A stretch of DNA of 64,000 bases from assembly GCF_030915505.1 (NCBI RefSeq), contig NZ_CP133265.1, positions 1,488,001 through 1,552,000 on the forward strand. The letters run 5' to 3'. Numbering within the stretch: position 1 is the first letter of the stretch; each line of letters starts with the position of its first letter. Shown here in pieces: positions 41,438 to 50,425 of this stretch. Position numbers and translations under genes: made by a program. The notes below the pieces were generated by a model that was not told where the DNA came from, ran no database searches, and saw only the letters and a list, made by a program, of their open reading frames with translations. Origin of the DNA: Neobacillus sp. OS1-2 (lineage in GTDB: Bacteria; Bacillota; Bacilli; Bacillales; Cytobacillaceae).

Positions 41438-42355
41438 CTAGAATAGAACCTTTGAAAGCCCAATAAGTGTGCTATAGGATGTCTCATCTGACAATTCAAC
41501 CGAAACATGTTTATTTTTCAAAGCAACTTGAACTTCATTCATAAATAAATCGTAGCTTTTTGAGATTTGACCTCCCAAGACAATCGCATCTGGGTTGAAA
41601 AAGGTTGTAACCATTACCAGCATTTCTCCTACTAACTTTCCAAATAGTTGAAATACTTTGATCATATCCTCTTGTCCAGCTCTTGCTGCCGCAACAATTT
41701 GCTCCAATTCGAGGTTTGGATCGATCCTTAATTGCCTTGCAATCCGCAAAATCCCTCTCGTCGAGATATAGTCATCTACATAGGACTCATGAAAGGGCAG
41801 ATGATAAACCCATCCATTCTGTGGAACATCCTGTCGATCTGTAACGATTTCCCCATTTTCTAAAAAAGCAGAACCTGTCCCATTTCCAATGGTTACATAC
41901 ATTATCTTCGCGTACTCTTTCTCTTCTCGTAAATACCATTCCCCGAGAGCGAACATATTCACATTATTTTTAAACTGGATTTGAAAATGTGGATCTGCCC
42001 GTTTGACAAACACCTTATGTTGTTTCAAGCGTTGTGTTAATTCAGTGCGCAAATCAACTCCATACAAAGAATCAAATTTATTGACACCATTGATCAAGCA
42101 AATTCCATGATCGTAATCAAAAGGTCCTGGAAAGGCAAAGCCAATTCCTTCGATTACAAAAGACTTATCCATAATGGTCAGCATTTGACGAGAAATGATA
42201 TGGACGAAATTCGCTATTAATTGTTCACGATTTGCAGTACTGTTAGAAGAATAATAAGAAACAGTGTCGGTTATGAGTTCACCCTGGTGAGTAAGCACAC
42301 CTCCTCGAATAAAAAATCCTCCCACATCGAAAGCCAGATAATAATGATTATTCAA
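41438..42355 (-). CDS. ROK-family protein, probably without kinase activity
   Basis: 305-residue ROK/glucokinase homologue, clearly paralogous to the gene at 45339 (both share GIGxAFPGPFDYxxGI). The phosphate-1 loop reads DVGGFFIRGG, with Phe14 where Thr is normal. The catalytic Asp of the E-N-D-G motif is replaced: QFKNNVNMFALGE, Asn131. The classic zinc motif CxCGxxGC of ROK proteins is absent in both. It may act as a sugar sensor or a regulatory partner rather than a kinase. It lies between the AraC regulator (divergent) and the transporter operon. Confidence 0.8.
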   Translation of the reverse strand: MNNHYYLAFDVGGFFIRGGVLTHQGELITDTVSYYSSNSTANREQLIANFVHIISRQMLTIMDKSFVIEGIGFAFPGPFDYDHGICLINGVNKFDSLYGVDLRTELTQRLKQHKVFVKRADPHFQIQFKNNVNMFALGEWYLREEKEYAKIMYVTIGNGTGSAFLENGEIVTDRQDVPQNGWVYHLPFHESYVDDYISTRGILRIARQLRIDPNLELEQIVAAARAGQEDMIKVFQLFGKLVGEMLVMVTTFFNPDAIVLGGQISKSYDLFMNEVQVALKNKHVSVELSDETSYSTLIGLSKVLF

Positions 42356-42393
42356 ATGACTTCACATCCTTCTATATCCAAAGTATAAGCCTG

Positions 42394-42421
42394 TTGACCT
42401 TTAAGGTCTTTACAATATCAT
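42394..42421 (+). promoter_or_regulatory. candidate promoter and palindrome before the AraC gene
   Basis: TTGACC (42394-42399), 16 bp, TATCAT (42416-42421). The palindrome GACCTTTAAGGTC (42396-42408) overlaps the -35 region between the divergent ROK and AraC genes, so it could control both. Confidence 0.45.
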
Positions 42422-42537
42422 GTCGAATTTTTATAAAATGGAGACACACTTTTTTGCAAGATTTGTTAGAACTTGAACAAAAACAACCCTTCCTTTATCA
42501 TAAATCGTATACATCAAACAGAGCTGAGGGATGGCCG

Positions 42538-43428
42538 ATGAAGTTAACTCAGAAGCAATTAGATCGAGGAAATTCCTTATTGAATCAACATGCAATATAT
42601 TTAAATGGCGAGGAAATTTCATTATACATCCATTATTGGGGCGGTGAAACATCACTTAATTCCAACAAACCACATAAGCATTCTTTTTTTGAAATTTGTT
42701 ACATTGTTGATGGGGAAGGAACCTATATTGAAAATGGAGAAGAATATCCTTTACGAAAAGGAAAACTTTTTCTGAGTCGGCCCAATATCAAACATCAAAT
42801 CATTAGTATTAACCAGTTACATATCGTTTTTATTGCATTTGAACCACTTTATCCAAAGGCATCGGAAAAAGGGGCAAGCATTTACAAACATTTATCAGTG
42901 GTGGAGCCATTTATTCTGGATCTTCAGAATGAGGTTCATCCAGAGCTATTGTGGACCGCTCTACTTTTACAAGCACAGCAAACGAATACATTCATGAAGG
43001 ATACGATTGTGAATTTATCCTCCTCTCTTCTTTTCTCCCTGACGCAATTATATATAAAGGGAGAAGATGAAACAGATTCCACTCAATCCAAAGGCCTGTC
43101 CACAACAGTCATCCATCGGGCAAAGCTTTATATTCGCGATAACTTATCACAACCATTACGGCTGAAGGATGTCGCAGAAAACCTGCATATCTCAAGCAGA
43201 CATTTATCCCGCTTGTTCACCGAGGAACTAGGCGTCACGTTCACACAGTACGTCCGAAACGAACGAATCAATCGTGCCACAAACCTTCTCACAACAACTA
43301 AATTACCAATAAAAGAAATCGCAATACAAACCGGCTTTGAAACTGTCCATTATTTCACAACCGTTTTTAAAGACATCATTGGCGTCACACCAGGCGAATT
43401 CAGCAAACGGCTCATCTCGAACGAATGA
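42538..43428 (+). CDS. AraC-family regulator of the mannoside locus
   Basis: 296 residues. An N-terminal cupin ligand-binding domain (about 10-130; KPHKHSFFEICYIVDGEG) is followed by the C-terminal double helix-turn-helix (about 195-295; LRLKDVAENLHISSRHLSRLF, split: LRLKDVAEN and LHISSRHLSRLF, then GFETVHYFTTVFKDIIGVTPGEF). The start is the ATG behind GAGGGATGG at 42538; the frame is open 48 codons upstream across the promoter. Position between the two arms of the locus suggests it activates both in response to the imported sugar. Confidence 0.9.
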   Translation: MKLTQKQLDRGNSLLNQHAIYLNGEEISLYIHYWGGETSLNSNKPHKHSFFEICYIVDGEGTYIENGEEYPLRKGKLFLSRPNIKHQIISINQLHIVFIAFEPLYPKASEKGASIYKHLSVVEPFILDLQNEVHPELLWTALLLQAQQTNTFMKDTIVNLSSSLLFSLTQLYIKGEDETDSTQSKGLSTTVIHRAKLYIRDNLSQPLRLKDVAENLHISSRHLSRLFTEELGVTFTQYVRNERINRATNLLTTTKLPIKEIAIQTGFETVHYFTTVFKDIIGVTPGEFSKRLISNE

Positions 43429-43451
43429 ATGTTCAAGATGAGTATTTTTTT
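43411..43451 (+). terminator. intrinsic terminator of the AraC gene
   Basis: CTCATCTCGAAC and GTTCAAGATGAG pair with one mismatch, followed by TATTTTTTT. The left arm is within the last codons of the gene. Confidence 0.88.
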
Positions 43452-43557
43452 GCCTAATGTCCTCTTTTTGAAAAAGTATGACTCTTTTATGTAAATACTA
43501 TCCCAATTAGAATGATTATACTTAGGGTAATCATCTAGTAGAGGAGTGTATTTCTGT

Positions 43558-45342
43558 ATGTTTAATAAATATCCTATCAACTCTGTAAAAAGAAAAATGA
43601 ATGACCATGAACTAATAGAGGGTTATGAAACAATAATCAATCATATCCTAGCTAAATTAGAACAATCAGCTGCATCAGTACCCGTAATCGCAATAGATGG
43701 GACAAACGGTGCTAATTTCCATAGTGTCATCCAAAAAGTAATTGCTATTCTAGAAAAACACGACTATTCCATTGATGTTCAAAGCACCGCAAGCTTCCTA
43801 AAACCTGGCTCACAGCTCCGTGATCAATTTGCTGAAAACATTACAGAAAACCGTGCGTTTGGGTATGTAACAGATGCTGACATTCATGAACTATTTATCT
43901 CGGATGCACAAGAAGTATTTGCGGCTCACTCACAAAACAAAGCCTTTACCAACGCAAAGAAAGTTTGTCTTGTATTTGGTCCTGGTGCATACTGGTTAGC
44001 AGGTGCAAAGGCAGATCAATTATACTTCCTTGATGTATCACGTGAATATCAACAAGCTGAATATAAAAAAGGACTCCTTAACTTCGGAATGGATTGGAAC
44101 AAGGATGGAGTTGAAAAATACAAGATTGCCTATTTCGTAGAATGGCCCATTCTTGAAAACTATCGAAAAGGCATTTTTGATAAAATTGATTTTTATGTAG
44201 ACATGAACCAGGCGAATAAACCGATTAGCATTTCTTCAGCAGGATTAAAGGAAATCATTTCGGATGTTGCACGCCGTCCACTACGTGTAAAGCCGTTCTT
44301 CGCACCAGGTGTTTGGGGTGGACAACGGTTGAAGGATTTGGTAGATCTGCCTCAGGATTGGGTTAACTGTGCCTGGTCTTTTGAGCCAATTGCACCGGAA
44401 AACTCCATCTTAATCGGATATGAAAATCAAGTGATTGAAGTACCATTCCTAATTGTCATGGCGCTTGAGCATCTTGCTATTATGGGCGAACGAAATGTCA
44501 ATCTTTTCGGTGACTACTTCCCTGTTCGTTTTGATTACCTGGATACAATGGATGGTTCCAATCTATCCTGCCAGGTCCATCCAAAACAGGAATATGTCAA
44601 AAAGCATTTTAATGAAAAAATGACCCAGCAAGAATCCTACTACATCATGGAGACACAAAACGATGCGAAAGTCTATCTTGGCTTAACGGAAGGAACACCA
44701 AAGGAAGACTTTGTAAATGCTGTGACAACCGCACAAGAATCAGGTATACCATTTGAATTTACGAATTATGTAAATGAGTTCGACGCAGACAAGGGCGATT
44801 TATTCTTGATCCCTACTGGAACTGTTCACTGTTCAGGAAAAGACAATCTCGTGTTAGAGGTTTCATCTACCACTTGGTGGTTTACGTTCAAACTCTACGA
44901 TTATCTTCGTAAAGATTTAGATGGAAATCCAAGACCGCTGAACACAGATCACGGCTTTAAAAATATTGATTTCTTTAAAACAACCAATTGGGTAAAGGAT
45001 AACCTTATTGCACAGCCGGTATTAATAAACAAGCAAGGTGAGAATGAAGAATACCTACTTGGCCAGCGCGATGACTTATTATTCTTTGTAAGACGAGTTC
45101 ATTTACAGGATGAGTGGAACGATCACACCAATAATGAGTTTGTCATGTACAATCTGGTCGAAGGTGAAAAGGTCCGGATTGTTTCAGCAGAAGACGAGTC
45201 CGTCTATGTTGAGCTTGGCTATGCTGAATCATATATTCTCCCATCTGTTTTCGGAGCCTACAAAATTGTCAATGTTGGAAATACACCATGTAAACTAATT
45301 AAAGCTGGCGTTTCCCCAAACTGGGATGTGAAATTAATTTGA
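43558..45342 (+). CDS. fusion: uridine-kinase-like domain with phosphomannose isomerase-like domain
   Basis: 594-residue two-domain protein. Residues about 1-215 resemble a P-loop uridine/nucleoside kinase fold, but the loop reads AIDGTNGANFHS (45-56), lacking the GKS/T Lys. Residues about 240-594 resemble class I mannose-6-phosphate isomerase: PFFAPGVWGG (247-255), QVHP (339-342), E359, and GTVHCSG with H424, giving the four expected zinc ligands. GTG at 43546 opens the frame, but spacing from AGAGGAG favours the ATG at 43558. Its stop overlaps the next ROK gene by 4 bp. Likely converts a mannose phosphate in this pathway; the role of the kinase-like part is open. Confidence 0.8.
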   Translation: MFNKYPINSVKRKMNDHELIEGYETIINHILAKLEQSAASVPVIAIDGTNGANFHSVIQKVIAILEKHDYSIDVQSTASFLKPGSQLRDQFAENITENRAFGYVTDADIHELFISDAQEVFAAHSQNKAFTNAKKVCLVFGPGAYWLAGAKADQLYFLDVSREYQQAEYKKGLLNFGMDWNKDGVEKYKIAYFVEWPILENYRKGIFDKIDFYVDMNQANKPISISSAGLKEIISDVARRPLRVKPFFAPGVWGGQRLKDLVDLPQDWVNCAWSFEPIAPENSILIGYENQVIEVPFLIVMALEHLAIMGERNVNLFGDYFPVRFDYLDTMDGSNLSCQVHPKQEYVKKHFNEKMTQQESYYIMETQNDAKVYLGLTEGTPKEDFVNAVTTAQESGIPFEFTNYVNEFDADKGDLFLIPTGTVHCSGKDNLVLEVSSTTWWFTFKLYDYLRKDLDGNPRPLNTDHGFKNIDFFKTTNWVKDNLIAQPVLINKQGENEEYLLGQRDDLLFFVRRVHLQDEWNDHTNNEFVMYNLVEGEKVRIVSAEDESVYVELGYAESYILPSVFGAYKIVNVGNTPCKLIKAGVSPNWDVKLI

Positions 45343-46265
45343 AACCGGACATGATTATCGCATTGGATGTGGGCGGGACATTTATTAAAGGGGCGGTGTT
45401 AGAAAACAATAGCATCATCGAGGATACCATGACCCAATATGACTCTCGTTCAAATGAAGATTCTGATACCATCCTAAATCATTTTGTTCGTGTCATTACA
45501 TCCCTATCTGAAAGCTATCAAACCTACAAACAAGAAACGACAGAACCCTTCGCTGAAAAAACGGTCGGGATTGGCTTAGCCTTTCCTGGTCCGTTTGATT
45601 ATGAGAATGGAATCAGCTATATCAAAGGGCTAAATAAATTCGAATCATTATACGGAATACCCTTTCGTGATGATTTAACAAAAATGCTGCAGCATGCAGG
45701 CGTTTTTCAAGGTGCAACCGATGTCAAGATCCTTTTTGAAAATGACGGCCGCCTTTTCGGACTTGGAGGCAGCACGCTATTCCCTCAAGAACGGATCATT
45801 AGCCTGACAATTGGCACGGGTCTCGGCTCAGTTTTTATTGAAAATGGAAATATCGTTAAAGAGGATGCTAGAGTTCCAGCCGAGGGCTATCTTTATAATC
45901 AACTCTATAACGAAAAAATCGTCGATGAGCAATTTTCACGTCGTGGCATTTTACAACTGGCTTCACAGAAAAACCTGTTGAATGAATATATCGATGTTAA
46001 GGAATTAGCAGAGCTTGCGAGAGATGGAAATAGAAAAGCCCTTGTGCTCTTTAATGAATTTGGGGCTAATCTAGGAGAAATGCTTTCTCCCTTTATCGAA
46101 AAATTTCAACCCCACCAGATCATCATCGGGGGACAAATTGGAAAAAGCTTTGACCTTTTCGAGAAAAGTCTTAATCAAAAAATAGCTTATACAGGTACCC
46201 GCGTCAAACAGCTTAACAATGCACTACACTACACCTTTGTTGGGATAGCAGAGATGTTTAAGTAG
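45339..46265 (+). CDS. ROK-family sugar kinase
   Basis: 308-residue kinase of the ROK family with intact active-site features: DVGGTFIKG (10-18), the ENDGRLFGLG segment with catalytic Asp136, and TIGTGLGS (ATP-site). The zinc motif CxCGxxGC is missing, as in its paralogue at 41438. TTG start overlapping the stop of the fusion gene (TTGA); an ATG lies four codons later. Coupling to the isomerase-like fusion suggests it phosphorylates the monosaccharide, probably mannose, released by the mannosidase, for the isomerase. Confidence 0.88.
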   Translation: MKPDMIIALDVGGTFIKGAVLENNSIIEDTMTQYDSRSNEDSDTILNHFVRVITSLSESYQTYKQETTEPFAEKTVGIGLAFPGPFDYENGISYIKGLNKFESLYGIPFRDDLTKMLQHAGVFQGATDVKILFENDGRLFGLGGSTLFPQERIISLTIGTGLGSVFIENGNIVKEDARVPAEGYLYNQLYNEKIVDEQFSRRGILQLASQKNLLNEYIDVKELAELARDGNRKALVLFNEFGANLGEMLSPFIEKFQPHQIIIGGQIGKSFDLFEKSLNQKIAYTGTRVKQLNNALHYTFVGIAEMFK

Positions 46266-46284
46266 TTTTTATTACGATCATGAT

Positions 46285-46324
46285 AAGACAATGAAAAAGT
46301 AGATGTTACTTTCATTGTCTTTTT
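46285..46324 (+). terminator. intrinsic terminator between ROK kinase and SGNH genes
   Basis: AAGACAATGAAA and TTTCATTGTCTT form a perfect 12-bp stem followed by TTT. It ends or attenuates the fusion-ROK transcript. Confidence 0.85.
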
Positions 46325-46343
46325 CTGTAAAAAGGAGGACACA

Positions 46344-47513
46344 ATGGCACAACTCGAAAGCTACCAATTAAAGCAGATAACAGCCTTCGCATCCCTGCTA
46401 AAAAAGCGTGTAAACAATCAACACATTACGGTCGTGTGTCAGGGGGACTCCATGACATATGGGCAGGATACCTTTAGTCCTGATAGAAGACTTGCAAAAA
46501 GTGATCCTACTTGCGAAATAGACTCTACCTATTCCGAACACGAGCAAGCCGGAACCACATACCCGGAAAGCTTACAGGAATTTTGTGATGATATATTTGG
46601 CAAGGGTCTCGTGACCGTCATCAATCGTGGGTTTAGTGGAGATTGGGTAGAGGCTTCAATGAATCGCTGGAAGCAAAACCCTCATGCAGATGTACATTTT
46701 GTCATGCTAGGAACGAATGATTCCACAACGAATTTCTATGTCGCTAAAGAAGCCCAGCAGAACATTGAAAAGTACATAACGGACATGTCAAAACTAATCG
46801 AACAAATCCTTAATTTTGGTTCTGCAGTGGTGTTGTTAACTCCGCCTAAGCACTCAAATGAGATAGATTTGATGCGTAACACATACCGGAAAACACTACA
46901 GCTAATCGCTAAGCACTACCAAGTCCCTATCATTGACACTACACAATTTTATAAGCCCTTCCCATTTCAAGAGGTACAGTCTGATAATGTGCATTACAAT
47001 TCAAAGGGTTATCGTCTACTGTCTGCTAAACTAACTGGAATTCTTGCCAGCATGAGTAGTATTTATCATCCACTGCAGGTTCGTAATCAATCCGTCATGA
47101 TTCCTTCCTTTGATGAGTATGGTATTGCGCTGCGAAATCAGGTAGATTTACAAGAACAGGGGCATGCTCTTTTCGGAGTAGGTTCCTCTGCTTCAAAGGG
47201 AATTACATTTCATCTTCATGCCAACAGCAAACTAACCTTCTCCTTTATGACAGAAGAAGATGAATTAGTCATCTATCCCCTTTTTAAAATCATCCATGAA
47301 GATTGTGCACTTACAATTGAGCTTGATTTTGGGATAGCACCTGGGCAAAGCTCCGCCGGGAAGTTAGCGTTTTGCGGGATTCAAGAGCAAAAACTGCCTC
47401 AGGACGGCAATCAATTTCATTTGCCAAGAAAAGGACACTACACGCTTTCTGTGGAAAATCCCGGTAAAGCTGAGGGCTCTTTTGTTTATGGATTCTTAGT
47501 GAAGAGAACATAA
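46344..47513 (+). CDS. SGNH/GDSL-family esterase
   Basis: 389-residue hydrolase. The SGNH blocks are in order: GDSMTYG with Ser36, RGFSG with Gly98, GTND with Asn125, and DNVH with Asp214/His217. The C-terminal third (about 235-389) is a beta-rich accessory domain. No signal peptide, so it acts inside the cell, which fits removal of acyl groups (for example acetyl) from imported oligosaccharides before or after mannosidase action. AAAGGAGG precedes the ATG. The terminator just upstream suggests partly independent expression. Confidence 0.87.
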   Translation: MAQLESYQLKQITAFASLLKKRVNNQHITVVCQGDSMTYGQDTFSPDRRLAKSDPTCEIDSTYSEHEQAGTTYPESLQEFCDDIFGKGLVTVINRGFSGDWVEASMNRWKQNPHADVHFVMLGTNDSTTNFYVAKEAQQNIEKYITDMSKLIEQILNFGSAVVLLTPPKHSNEIDLMRNTYRKTLQLIAKHYQVPIIDTTQFYKPFPFQEVQSDNVHYNSKGYRLLSAKLTGILASMSSIYHPLQVRNQSVMIPSFDEYGIALRNQVDLQEQGHALFGVGSSASKGITFHLHANSKLTFSFMTEEDELVIYPLFKIIHEDCALTIELDFGIAPGQSSAGKLAFCGIQEQKLPQDGNQFHLPRKGHYTLSVENPGKAEGSFVYGFLVKRT

Positions 47514-47624
47514 AAAAATACAGGGACTGGGACTGTTCTCTTAGGCGATGATCGGAATCTGAGCTAATAAGAAGGCACAACTAGCGGACGTAAAATTCTA
47601 AATTGAAACTTTTCCAAATAAATT

Positions 47625-47675
47625 GGGTTCAGCTCCCCCTGCACCAGCAGTGGAACTGAACCCTTTATTTTCTCT
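47625..47675 (+). terminator. intrinsic terminator after the SGNH gene
   Basis: GGGTTCAGCTCC and GGAACTGAACCC pair with one mismatch, followed by TTTATTTTCT. Confidence 0.8.
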
Positions 47676-47731
47676 TACATAATTTACAGTTTTAGAACGA
47701 TTTTCCGAAAGTGGCTAATTCCAAGGTTCTT

Positions 47732-47890
47732 TCATGATCCTAACCCCCGCAATCCGGTACCATTTCTCATTTCTATAATCATTCTTTCAGAGCCTGTATG
47801 GTAAAGGATGGTGTCACCCTTTGATTTGAGTAACTCCTTCGCAGCAGCTTTAGGGTCTTTAATTGTATTAATTAAGGAAACTTCTAACAC
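47732..47890 (-). CDS. possible small ORF or gene remnant (52 aa)
   Basis: From a GTG, 52 codons read LEVSLINTIKDPKAAAKELL and on to MRNGTGLRGLGS. The composition is protein-like, but the ribosome site (CAGGGA) is 13 bases away and weak. In-frame sequence upstream meets a TAG three codons before the GTG. I do not recognise it; it may be the tail of a decayed gene. Confidence 0.3.
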   Translation of the reverse strand: MLEVSLINTIKDPKAAAKELLKSKGDTILYHTGSERMIIEMRNGTGLRGLGS

Positions 47891-48069
47891 AATCTTTTTC
47901 TATCCCTGCGGTAAAAATCAAGGATAATCATTCATTATTGAATAGAAAATTCAAAATTGCATAACATCCCCTTTCTTTCCAGGGCTAATTTACTGAATAT
48001 TGCACCAATTGGATATTGGTATGGTACTTGCATATAAGAATATATCTACTATTTTAAGGAGGCGCAAAT

Positions 48070-49596
48070 ATGCAAGGAAATCAAAAAGATACAATGGGTG
48101 GATCCGCTGTAGAACATGTGGATAGCGATGCTTCACAACTGGCAGCACTTGGGTATGAATCTGAATTTCGCCGTGATATGAGTCCGTGGGCAAACTTTTC
48201 CCTTGGGTTCACCTATCTTTCCCCTGTAGTAGGCGTGTACACATTATTTGCCTATGCACTTGCGCAAGGCGGCCCACCCATGATCTGGGGTCTGATCATC
48301 TGTGGTCTCGGACAATTACTAGTCGCACTTGTCTTTAGTGAGGTGGTTGCACAATTCCCTGTTGCAGGCGGAGTATACCCTTGGGCCCGAAGATTATGGG
48401 GGCGCAAATTTGCGTGGATGACGGGTTGGGTGTATTTAATCGCTTTGTTTGTCACGATTGCCAGTGTGGTTTATGGAGCTGGACCATTTTTGGCACAGGT
48501 TTTAGGCTTTGAAATATCAGTGAACTCCACCATTCTTTGTTCAATAGGCATTCTTGCCCTATCGACCATCATCAATTTTCTTGGCACAAAGGTTCTTGCA
48601 GCCGCAGCATTAATTGGTTTTTCAGCTGAGATTATTGGTGCGCTTGCAGTTGGTTTTTGGCTGCTTCTTACCCAAAGACATCACGGTCTAAGTGTGCTCT
48701 TTGATTCTTTTGGTGCCGCGGGCAGCCATAGCTACTTTTATGCCTTTGCTGCAGCAAGTTTAATTGGAACCTTTCTCTATTTTGGATTCGAAGCTTGTGG
48801 GGATGTAGCAGAAGAAGTACCCAATCCGGGTGGACTAATCCCAAAGGCCATGCGCCGGACAATTTACATTGGCGGTGCTGCAGCAGTTTTCGTTACCTTA
48901 GCTTTAGTTCTTTCCGTTGCTGATATTCCTGCAGTGATCGCCGGTAAGGACGTGGCTCCAGTTGATACCATTTTGACGAATGCTTTTGGTAACATGGGTG
49001 CAAAGATCGTACTAGGGATTGTCTTGATTTCATTCCTTTCATGTGCCATTAGTTTACAGGCAGCAGCCAGCAGACTTGCCTATTCTTATGGACGTGATGA
49101 CATGATTATAGGAAGCCGGTTTTTAAAGAAATTTTCATCTGCCCGTCACATTCCACCCTATGCGTTGCTTCTTGCCGCTATTATTCCAGCGATCATTGTG
49201 CTTGGTTCAAAAGTGTCAGAGGATGCACTCACTAAGATCATCAGTTTTGCATCACTTGGCATTTATATTGGATTCCAAATGGTTGTCCTTGCCGCACTTC
49301 GGGCTAGACTAAAAGGATGGAATCCTAGTGGCAAATACCATTTGGGCAAGTGGGGACTGCCTGTTAATATTGGTGCACTTATTTACGGAATCCTTGCCAT
49401 GATCAACATGTGTTGGCCAAGAACTCCGGATGCCCCCTGGTATGATAACTACATCGTCCTCGTTTCAGGAGTCGTAGTGGTTGGTATTGGTCTACTATAT
49501 ATGGCAATTCACCGCAGCTACGGACATAGCAACATGCCATATAATGATGCGATACCGAAAAAACACCAACACAATGACATATCTTTTAAATCTTGA
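48070..49596 (+). CDS. APC-superfamily amino acid permease
   Basis: 508-residue transporter with about 12 membrane helices. The N-terminal SPWANFSLGFTYLSPVVGVY (about 37-56) is the family's first unwound helix, followed by AQFPVAGGVYPWARRLWG. The FGFEACGDVAEEVPNPG motif (about 238-254) is typical of the amino acid/choline (GABA permease-like) branch. AAGGAGG precedes the ATG. It is a single gene ending in a strong terminator. GABA, choline or polyamine are possible substrates. Confidence 0.88.
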   Translation: MQGNQKDTMGGSAVEHVDSDASQLAALGYESEFRRDMSPWANFSLGFTYLSPVVGVYTLFAYALAQGGPPMIWGLIICGLGQLLVALVFSEVVAQFPVAGGVYPWARRLWGRKFAWMTGWVYLIALFVTIASVVYGAGPFLAQVLGFEISVNSTILCSIGILALSTIINFLGTKVLAAAALIGFSAEIIGALAVGFWLLLTQRHHGLSVLFDSFGAAGSHSYFYAFAAASLIGTFLYFGFEACGDVAEEVPNPGGLIPKAMRRTIYIGGAAAVFVTLALVLSVADIPAVIAGKDVAPVDTILTNAFGNMGAKIVLGIVLISFLSCAISLQAAASRLAYSYGRDDMIIGSRFLKKFSSARHIPPYALLLAAIIPAIIVLGSKVSEDALTKIISFASLGIYIGFQMVVLAALRARLKGWNPSGKYHLGKWGLPVNIGALIYGILAMINMCWPRTPDAPWYDNYIVLVSGVVVVGIGLLYMAIHRSYGHSNMPYNDAIPKKHQHNDISFKS

Positions 49597-49654
49597 TTTA
49601 CAAGTTGATTTAACGAAACAATCAATAACGTGGAGTCTTACCCAATGTCTAAAT

Positions 49655-49710
49655 GCATCTAATTGTCCGCTCATAAGTTATTAAAAGCGGATAATTAGGT
49701 GCAATTTTTT
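49655..49710 (+). terminator. intrinsic terminator of the APC permease gene
   Basis: GCATCTAATTGTCCGCT and AGCGGATAATTAGGTGC form a 17-bp stem with two mismatches, followed by AATTTTTT. Confidence 0.9.
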
Positions 49711-49800
49711 GCATAAGTATAGTAATTGATTGCGGGGCGGCCTAACTATAAATGGAATCTCCTTCTAGAGATATACCTGTACCAATTAAAGGTTTCCATC

Positions 49801-50167
49801 TCACTGCTTTCCGCATAATCCGTAAAAAAAGATGTGGACCATCTCATTGATTAAGTTCATATTTCCGCTTTGCTTGATCATAGTAAGAAACTCACCGGAA
49901 AATTTCATACTCATATTTATATACATGAGGAATCCTTGTACAGAGATCTTCTCCGAAATTTCCCCATTTCTCTTGCCATCCTCAATCAATTGAATAAAGA
50001 CTGGAATCACTTTTCGTTATACTGTTTTCTAAAAATTGGATGATTTCTTTATCTGCAGTGGACATTTGATTGATCATAAAAGGTATCAAAGAATGGGAGA
50101 TTACCTTTTTCGAAGGGATGACCGGAAAGAACTTCCTTGATTTCATGGCAGAAATGAAGTGCGTCAA
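49801..50167 (-). pseudogene. TetR-type regulator remnant
   Basis: Two minus frames (49982-50167 and 49801-50010) join across a frameshift near 49985-50012 into the C-terminal ligand domain of a TetR-like regulator: KEIIQFLENS, then VFIQLIEDGKRNGEISEKI and MVHIFFYGLCG. The N-terminal helix-turn-helix is missing; the sequence upstream is replaced by the inverted dispersed element (50271-50390). The gene is dead by both truncation and frameshift. An intact TetR gene (52401) is in the same neighbourhood. Confidence 0.65.
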
Positions 50168-50270
50168 GGATCATGCAAAACGCAATGAACGTTTAAGATT
50201 CTTTGATTCTACAAATCTCGGCATATATCGGACGGTGACAAGCATTGAGATTCGCTAATCCTCTAATATT

Positions 50271-50390
50271 GGAAGGGGATTTCCAATTTTTGTAGAATTA
50301 ATTCCGAAATTTGTAGAATAAGTTTTAATTTTGAAGAAAAATCTCCTCAATTGTAGATTTCCTTAGCTTTTTTGTAGAATTCCAACCCAT
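50271..50390 (-). repeat. dispersed element with TTCTACAAA motifs, copy 3 (inverted, diverged)
   Basis: Reading the minus strand: TTCTACAAAAAAGCT, several more TTCTACAAA words, then TTGGAA..TTCCAA. It matches copies 1 and 2 (21251, 22561) with more changes and lacks the GGTTAGTCC hairpin. It lies where the TetR remnant has lost its N-terminus. Confidence 0.75.
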
Positions 50391-50425
50391 ACCTTTTTTA
50401 ACTGAAACAAGCAATCCAAGACAAA

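Larger units (their letters stand above)
47514..48069. other. intergenic region with terminator and small minus ORF
   Basis: Contains the terminator-like hairpin at 47625-47675, a possible 52-codon minus ORF (47732-47890) and the promoter of the APC permease close to 48070. Nothing else is supported. Confidence 0.5.

Noticed and set aside
50070-50258. 62-codon + strand frame
   Set aside because: Antisense to the TetR remnant, with no ribosome site.
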